A stretch of DNA of 38,734 nucleotides from assembly GCF_003202235.1 (NCBI RefSeq), contig NZ_MASU01000004.1, positions 1 through 38,734 on the forward strand. Direction: 5' to 3'. Below, one piece after another: positions 34,525 through 38,734 of this stretch. Positions within the stretch are counted from its first letter, which is position 1. Each line of letters starts with the position of its first letter. Below the pieces are notes generated by a model. It was not told the origin of the DNA. It made no database searches and saw only the letters and a list, made by a program, of their open reading frames with translations. The stretch is from Prauserella flavalba (GTDB taxonomy: Bacteria; Actinomycetota; Actinomycetes; Mycobacteriales; Pseudonocardiaceae). Position numbers and translations under genes: made by a program.

Positions 34525-35802
34525 TCACCTCTCGGGGTTGTGCAGGGCACCCTGGTCATCGGCGGCGTCGGCCGTCGGTGACCAGGAGATCGTGGCCAGG
34601 CCGTGCGTCTTGACCAGCACGGCCGTGCTGTTGCCGAACTCGGGACGACGGGAGCCTTCGGGCCAATAGGCGAAGACGGGCTCCCGGTCACGACCCTGGC
34701 GGTCCCATGCCTGGATCTGCTCGACCATTGCGGCGGCGGCGTCTTCGCCATGCACGCCGTAGGCACGCGCGCCGAACTCGACTCCGCCGCCTTCGGGAAC
34801 GGGACGGACGGCCAGGTAGGCGAACGAGCCGCCGCGCACGACTCCGAAGGGGAACCAGCCCTTGCGTTCGGCGGCCATGTCGGTGCCCTCGTCCACGGCC
34901 AGCTTGCAGAAGCCGGGCAGGAACGCGGCGAACCACAGGTGTAGGTCGGCGAAGGACACGCCGTGCTTGATCGTGACGCCGGACCAGACCTCGGTGCGTT
35001 CGGTCGCCAGCACCCCGTCCAGCAGGCTCATGTCCTGCGGCACCTCACCCTCGAAGCGAAGCTTGACGTGGTGACCGTTGCGGTCGGGTAGGAGGAAGAC
35101 GCGCTCGTCATAGGCGCCGGCGCCTTGCATCGGGACGAACCCGGCGACCTCGGCCGAGGTGCTCACCAGGTGGTCGCCCTGGCGACGGAAGGCGATTGCG
35201 CGGGTAATCCCGTTCATCCGCAACGGAACGACGATCCTGCCGTTCGCGGACAGGTGCTCCAGCCAGGCCGGTGCGAGGTCCCAGGCTCCGACCGTCACCA
35301 GGATCGCGTCGAACGGCTCGTCCAGCCCCGGCAACGGGTTTTCCGCGTCGGCCTGCACCACGGTGACCCGGTTGCCGTATCCGGTTGCGTCCAGCAGCTC
35401 GCGGGCGCGGTCGGTCACCTCTGGGTCGATGTCGACGCTGACCACCCGCCCCTCCGGACCGACGACCTCGGCCAGCAGGGCTGCGTTGTACCCACCCGAC
35501 CCGATCTCCAGCACGCTCATGCCCTCGGCGAGCTCGGCCTGCTCAATCATCCGGGCCTGGATGTACGCCGCACTGGTGGACGAAATGATCACGCCGTCCG
35601 GCCCGCGCTTGATCGCCACCGAGTTGTCGACGCTGTACGTGACGTCCAGCGGTGTGCCCTCGGCGACGAACAGATGCCGTGGCACAGTGCGGAAGGCTCG
35701 CTCCACCAACGGCGAGGTGATCATTTTCTTCTCGAGAAGCGTCTCCACCAGGCCATCGCGGAACTCTGCGGCGTTGGCATCGTCATGTCGGAGTGTGTTC
35801 AC
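34525..35802 (-). CDS. Methyltransferase of the FxLD system (PCMT-like, lanthipeptide O-methyltransferase)
   Basis: 425 residues. It resembles protein L-isoaspartate O-methyltransferase: VERAFRTVPRHLFV (33-46), then SSTSAAYIQARMIE, the SAM motif VLEIGSGG (97-104) and VVSVDID. Relatives in class I lanthipeptide clusters methylate an Asp of the modified core, which then forms succinimide and isoaspartate. The C-terminal 190 residues are the accessory domain of these enzymes (LLDGVLATERTEVW to FAYWPEGSR). GTG 35802 has a purine-rich GAAAGAGA upstream. The gene lies immediately before the precursor. Confidence 0.9.
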   Translation of the reverse strand: MNTLRHDDANAAEFRDGLVETLLEKKMITSPLVERAFRTVPRHLFVAEGTPLDVTYSVDNSVAIKRGPDGVIISSTSAAYIQARMIEQAELAEGMSVLEIGSGGYNAALLAEVVGPEGRVVSVDIDPEVTDRARELLDATGYGNRVTVVQADAENPLPGLDEPFDAILVTVGAWDLAPAWLEHLSANGRIVVPLRMNGITRAIAFRRQGDHLVSTSAEVAGFVPMQGAGAYDERVFLLPDRNGHHVKLRFEGEVPQDMSLLDGVLATERTEVWSGVTIKHGVSFADLHLWFAAFLPGFCKLAVDEGTDMAAERKGWFPFGVVRGGSFAYLAVRPVPEGGGVEFGARAYGVHGEDAAAAMVEQIQAWDRQGRDREPVFAYWPEGSRRPEFGNSTAVLVKTHGLATISWSPTADAADDQGALHNPER

Positions 35803-35826
35803 CAGTTCTCTTTCAGATGGATTGAT

Positions 35827-36082
35827 TCAAATTGCGTGCCCAAGCAGGCCCTTTTCGGAAATCATGATGCGGACACGCTGCTCGTCGATCATCCAGCCGT
35901 TGGGCAGGAACGAGTCCACGGTCTGCTTCGGACAGACCTTGATGCGCGCGCCAACGCCGCCACGGCACAAGCGGTGCCACCCGCGCACCTGCTCGGCCGT
36001 CGTCTCCGCGAGCGACGACAGGCTCCTCCGTGAGCCGAGTACGCAGCTCGTCGACGACAGAGCGCGCGACCACATCAGTCAC
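35827..36082 (-). pseudogene. Small first gene of the lanthipeptide operon, apparent frameshift
   Basis: GTG 36082 has a strong ribosome site, AGAAGGAA, 8 bases upstream, and opens with protein-like MTDVVARSVVDELRTRLTEE. After about 26 codons this frame turns low-quality. The next frame instead reads AEQVRGWHRLC, then KQTVDSFLPNGWMIDEQRVR, to a stop at 35827, with normal high-GC third positions. A +1 shift near 36000-36010 would join them into about 84 residues. Alternatively an 82-residue protein starts at ATG 36075 in the second frame, with a 15-base spacing to the ribosome site. No family recognised. Confidence 0.4.
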
Positions 36083-36180
36083 AAGAGACGTTCCTTCTAG
36101 CAGCGGTTTCAGCCTTAGCGGTCCCGGAGCGTACTCACGCAGTTACTCGATGCCACGCAGCGACAACCAGGCGAGCAGCG

Positions 36181-36216
36181 CTGTGCCGAGAAGGCGAGGG
36201 GCGCTCCTCGGCACAG
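36181..36216 (-). promoter_or_regulatory. Inverted repeat in the lanthipeptide operon upstream region
   Basis: A perfect 10-bp inverted repeat CTGTGCCGAG / CTCGGCACAG with a 16-base loop. It starts 8 bases after TTGACT of element C, the same distance as the inverted repeat after element B. Confidence 0.6.
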
Positions 36217-36223
36217 GCTTCAT

Positions 36224-36309
36224 CAGTCAACTGGGGGTGGACGTCGGCGTCCAGCGCGCCCACGGGGCGGCGATGAGGCGTGCATGAGGCGTCGATGGTC
36301 CTGGCCTGC
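36224..36309 (-). promoter_or_regulatory. Composite regulatory element, copy C (lanthipeptide operon)
   Basis: Minus-strand order: GCAGGCCAGG, repeats CGCCTCATG and CGCCTCATC at 11-bp spacing (36283-36291 and 36272-36280), CGCGCTGG (36258-36251), 20 bases, TTGACTG (36230-36224). It ends 141 bp before GTG 36082 and lies within the gap shared with the divergent XRE regulator. A further half-site-like TTGAGGCG is at 36325. Confidence 0.75.
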
Positions 36310-36466
36310 ACCAATGCACGGGTGTTGAGGCGCGAGTTCCCCCATTGGGGCTACACGGGTTCTGTTGCGAGCGTTCGCTGGTTGGTCATCGCAGTGATGG
36401 CCCGCTGATCAGGCCAGTTGGGTGCTCGGTAGCGTTGGATGGGCCGGCGATTCTGGGAGCGTGGTC

Positions 36467-37711
36467 ATGGCGATACGGCGGGACGCCCTCGCGGCGCGTC
36501 GCGAGGTCCTCGGTTTCACCCAGGAGACACTCGCCCACCAGCTCGGAGTCGAACTCTCAACCATCGGCCGGTGGGAACGCGGAACGCTGACACCGCAGCC
36601 GTGGCGTCGCCCCGATCTTGCGAAAGTGCTCAAGCTGTCCCTCGAGGAACTCGATGGGCTGCTGTCTGCGCCGCGGACCGTGGCCAGCAGCTCGCTCGTG
36701 ACGCGACGAGAGGTCATGGTAGACGCCGCCCTTCTCACCAGTGCGGTCATGGCCGATCAGGTGACGGGTACCAGCAGTGACCATTCCCCGCAGGACGTTC
36801 GCCAGAAGCTGCCGGGCAGCCGGGTCACCGTCACGAGCGCATCGGCGCTGGTGACCGACCTTCATCAGGCGTACCAGGCCGCTCGATATGGCGACGTTGC
36901 GAGGCGATTGCCAGCGGTGACCACGGCGGTCGACGCGCTGATCGCCGAGGGATTCGCGAGCGAGCGTCGGAAGGCACTCGGCCTGCAGTGCAGCGCGGCC
37001 GTCGCGGCAGCCAAGCTCGCGACCAAGGCTGGCGACGCCGAGGCAGGCTGGCAGGCGGCCGAGCAGGCACGGGTCGCGGCCGAAGCGGCTGAAGACATCG
37101 CCGGCCGAGCCGCGGCGGCGTATCAGCGGGCCTGTGCTCTCTTGCGCGCGGGCCGGGGCGAGGACGCCGAGCAGGTGGCGGTCTCCGCGGCCATGTCCAT
37201 GCGAGGTAGCGACCCGCAGAGCCTGACCTGGCGGGGCGCGCTGACCCTGATCAGCGCGATCATCGCCGCCCGTCGCAACGACGCGGCCGAGGCGGGTGAC
37301 CGGCTCGATCATGCAGAGGGCCTGGCGCGGTTGCTCGGCACGGACGGCAACATCGGGTGGACCGCGTTCGGCCCGACGAACGTGCTGATCCATCGCGTGT
37401 CGGTGGCGGTCGCCCTGAACGACCCCAACAGCGCACTGGCGACCGCGGAGCGACTCGATGTCACCGCATTGCCGGTTGGCCTGAACGGTCGCCAGGCCCA
37501 GTTCCACCTCGATAGCGCCTGGGCGCACGCCCAGCTCGGCGAGGACCCGCAGGCGGTGATTCACCTGCTGGACACCGAACGGGTCGCGCCGGAACTGGTG
37601 CGGGCCAACCCCAACGCCCGTGCGCTCATCCAGGACCTGCTGGCCCGTGAGCGGCGGCGGGCGGTGCCGGGTTTGCGTGGCCTGGCGGTACGCGTGGGGG
37701 TCGCGGCGTGA
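36467..37711 (+). CDS. XRE family transcriptional regulator with TPR-like domain
   Basis: 414 residues from ATG 36467, with GGGAGC 6 bases upstream; the frame is open to 36422. The helix-turn-helix is at about 7-60 (REVLGFTQETLAHQLGVELS, then IGRWERG). A variable linker follows, then a large helical domain (about 130-405) with ALGLQCSAAVAAAKLATKAGD and AAYQRACALLRAGRGEDAEQ, typical of TPR-containing XRE regulators that sense a ligand or peptide. It is divergent from the lanthipeptide operon and adjacent to element C, so it is the leading candidate to bind the CGCCTCAT repeats. Its stop overlaps the flavoprotein start (GTGA). Confidence 0.9.
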   Translation: MAIRRDALAARREVLGFTQETLAHQLGVELSTIGRWERGTLTPQPWRRPDLAKVLKLSLEELDGLLSAPRTVASSSLVTRREVMVDAALLTSAVMADQVTGTSSDHSPQDVRQKLPGSRVTVTSASALVTDLHQAYQAARYGDVARRLPAVTTAVDALIAEGFASERRKALGLQCSAAVAAAKLATKAGDAEAGWQAAEQARVAAEAAEDIAGRAAAAYQRACALLRAGRGEDAEQVAVSAAMSMRGSDPQSLTWRGALTLISAIIAARRNDAAEAGDRLDHAEGLARLLGTDGNIGWTAFGPTNVLIHRVSVAVALNDPNSALATAERLDVTALPVGLNGRQAQFHLDSAWAHAQLGEDPQAVIHLLDTERVAPELVRANPNARALIQDLLARERRRAVPGLRGLAVRVGVAA

Positions 37712-38271
37712 GTCATGGGCGACGGTGGCTGTATCTGGTGGCCTCGGCCGCTCCACCGGTGCTGCGGATCGAGGAGTTCATCACCGCGCTGCAGGCCGAG
37801 GGCTGGGCTACCTGCCTGATCGCGACACCGACAGCGGCATCGTGGATCGATCTCGATGCCGTGTCTGGTCAGACCGGATGCTTGACGCGGGTTCACTCAC
37901 GGCCACCGCAGCAGCAGGAGTCTCTCCCCCGAGCGGAAGCTGTTGTGGCTGCCCCGGTGACATTCAACTCCCTCAACAAGTGGGCGGCGGGCTTCAGCGA
38001 CACGCTCGCGCTCGGCGTGCTCAATGAAATGCTCGGTACGGGAGTGCCGATCGTCGCGGCTCCGTGCGTCAAGTCGGTGCTGCGCCAGCATCCGGCCTAC
38101 GAGCCCAGCCTCCTGCGCCTCCGGAGTGCGGGAGTCAACGTACTCGATCCAGACGCAATTACCATCCGTGCGGCGGACGGCTTGGCGGACTTCAAGTGGG
38201 AGCAGATCGCCGCTGCTCTCCGCGACGCAACAGGCTCCAATGTGGACAATCCCTGGTCTGCGAATGCGTAG
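37708..38271 (+). CDS. Flavoprotein (HFCD / phosphopantothenoylcysteine decarboxylase-like fold)
   Basis: 187 residues with the flavodoxin-like fold of cysteine decarboxylases. The N-terminal strand is WLYLVASAAPPV, and the flavin/substrate segment is APVTFNSLNKWAAGFSDT (82-99), a variant of the PASANT-type motif. VPIVAAPCV follows at about 113. It is related to LanD, which makes AviCys, but the precursor here ends in Phe. Similar flavoproteins often pair with XRE-TPR regulators in actinomycetes, so a redox- or ligand-sensing regulatory role fits better. The GTG overlaps the regulator stop by four bases. Confidence 0.82.
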   Translation: MSHGRRWLYLVASAAPPVLRIEEFITALQAEGWATCLIATPTAASWIDLDAVSGQTGCLTRVHSRPPQQQESLPRAEAVVAAPVTFNSLNKWAAGFSDTLALGVLNEMLGTGVPIVAAPCVKSVLRQHPAYEPSLLRLRSAGVNVLDPDAITIRAADGLADFKWEQIAAALRDATGSNVDNPWSANA

Positions 38272-38277
38272 CCAGGC

Positions 38278-38706
38278 TCAACCGCGCAGCAGTAGTTCTC
38301 GATCGCGCCAGGCCAGGTGGAGAAGGGTCAACGCGCTGGCCGAAAGCCGTGGATCGAGACGGTCGATCGCCTCGTCAGTGAACGGCATGTCGGTCCGACC
38401 ACCCCGGCCGATCACCCGGCCCTCGTCGTTGGTCTCCACCAGAGTGGCGAACAGCCGGTCGAACACCTCGTCGTCGATCACGGCCACGGTCAACTGGATG
38501 GCGCCGAGTTCCAAGGGTTCCATCACGAGGCCGTAATGCCAAAGCCGAAGCCCGCCCTCGGCCCGCGCCTGCTCGAACGACCGGAACGGCTCGTCCTGGG
38601 CATAGTTGATGGGTCGGGAGGCAGAGCCGTCATGTTCGGGGTTTCCGAGAAACTCCTCGGAGAACTCACGCATGATGTTGCGCCACAAGGAGAAGTCGTT
38701 GCGCAC
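38278..38706 (-). CDS. Hypothetical protein
   Basis: 142 residues from GTG 38706; an in-frame stop at 38731-38733 limits upstream extension, so the gene appears complete in the window. The sequence is soluble and mixed alpha/beta (LGAIQLTVAVIDDEVFDRLFA, then LHLAWRDRELLLRG). No family is recognised. It is convergent with the flavoprotein gene, with only 6 bp between the stops and no separate terminator visible. It may be outside the biosynthetic locus. Confidence 0.6.
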   Translation of the reverse strand: MRNDFSLWRNIMREFSEEFLGNPEHDGSASRPINYAQDEPFRSFEQARAEGGLRLWHYGLVMEPLELGAIQLTVAVIDDEVFDRLFATLVETNDEGRVIGRGGRTDMPFTDEAIDRLDPRLSASALTLLHLAWRDRELLLRG

Positions 38707-38734
38707 GTCTGCCAGATCGACTGAAGAAGGCTAG

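Noticed and set aside
37708-38271. Assignment of the flavoprotein as LanD forming AviCys
   Set aside because: The precursor ends in Phe with no C-terminal Cys, and the gene is coupled to a regulator rather than to lanBC.

Overview
The window looks like a GC-rich actinomycete chromosome, probably close to Pseudonocardiaceae (Amycolatopsis/Saccharomonospora-like). That assignment is inferred from base composition, frequent GTG starts, the actinobacterial rRNA sequence, a glnE gene of actinobacterial type and the accessory gene content. No taxonomic search was possible.

Layout. 1-3480: end of a ribosomal RNA operon (16S-23S spacer, 23S, 5S, terminator), with a long RNase III-type processing stem around 23S. 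3518-8785, plus strand, chromosomal core: GNAT acetyltransferase, class I glutamine amidotransferase, glnE and a hotdog thioesterase. Two copies of one hairpin repeat lie in the gaps either side of glnE. 8851-14798: an accessory island with a minus-strand type I restriction-modification operon in the order hsdR-hsdS-hsdM. 15102-17937: a small zinc-site-like protein, then a plus-strand trio of NucA/NucB-type DNase, a probable nuclease inhibitor and a cysteine-rich protein.

18006-38271 appears to be one co-regulated specialised-metabolism locus. Its centre is a class I lanthipeptide cluster of the FxLD type: precursor peptide, PCMT-like methyltransferase, LanB dehydratase, LanC cyclase and a separate SpaB_C/thiopeptide-type protein. 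LanB is cut by an IS982-like element with a CTAG target duplication; removing the element and one CTAG restores a continuous frame. The operon runs on into a STAND/TPR ATPase and an RbpA paralogue. A second minus-strand unit encodes QueD and QueE (7-carboxy-7-deazaguanine synthesis), a Nudix-fold protein with a degenerate Nudix box, an unknown protein, an IMPase-like phosphatase, an APH-like kinase, a PadR regulator and a small membrane protein. A third unit encodes an unknown protein and a SAM methyltransferase. A divergent XRE-TPR regulator plus flavoprotein pair (36467-38271) flanks the locus.

The strongest new signal is an 86-bp composite element upstream of all three minus-strand units. 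It carries 11-bp direct repeats with core CGCCTCAT and conserved outer blocks at fixed spacing, which links the lanthipeptide operon, the deazaguanine operon and the methyltransferase unit as one regulon. Inference: the locus makes a deazaguanine-derived small molecule, an isoaspartate-containing lanthipeptide, or both. The RbpA paralogue would be a regulator or a self-protection factor acting on RNA polymerase. No dedicated transporter, leader protease, integrase, tRNA or CRISPR array was seen in the window.
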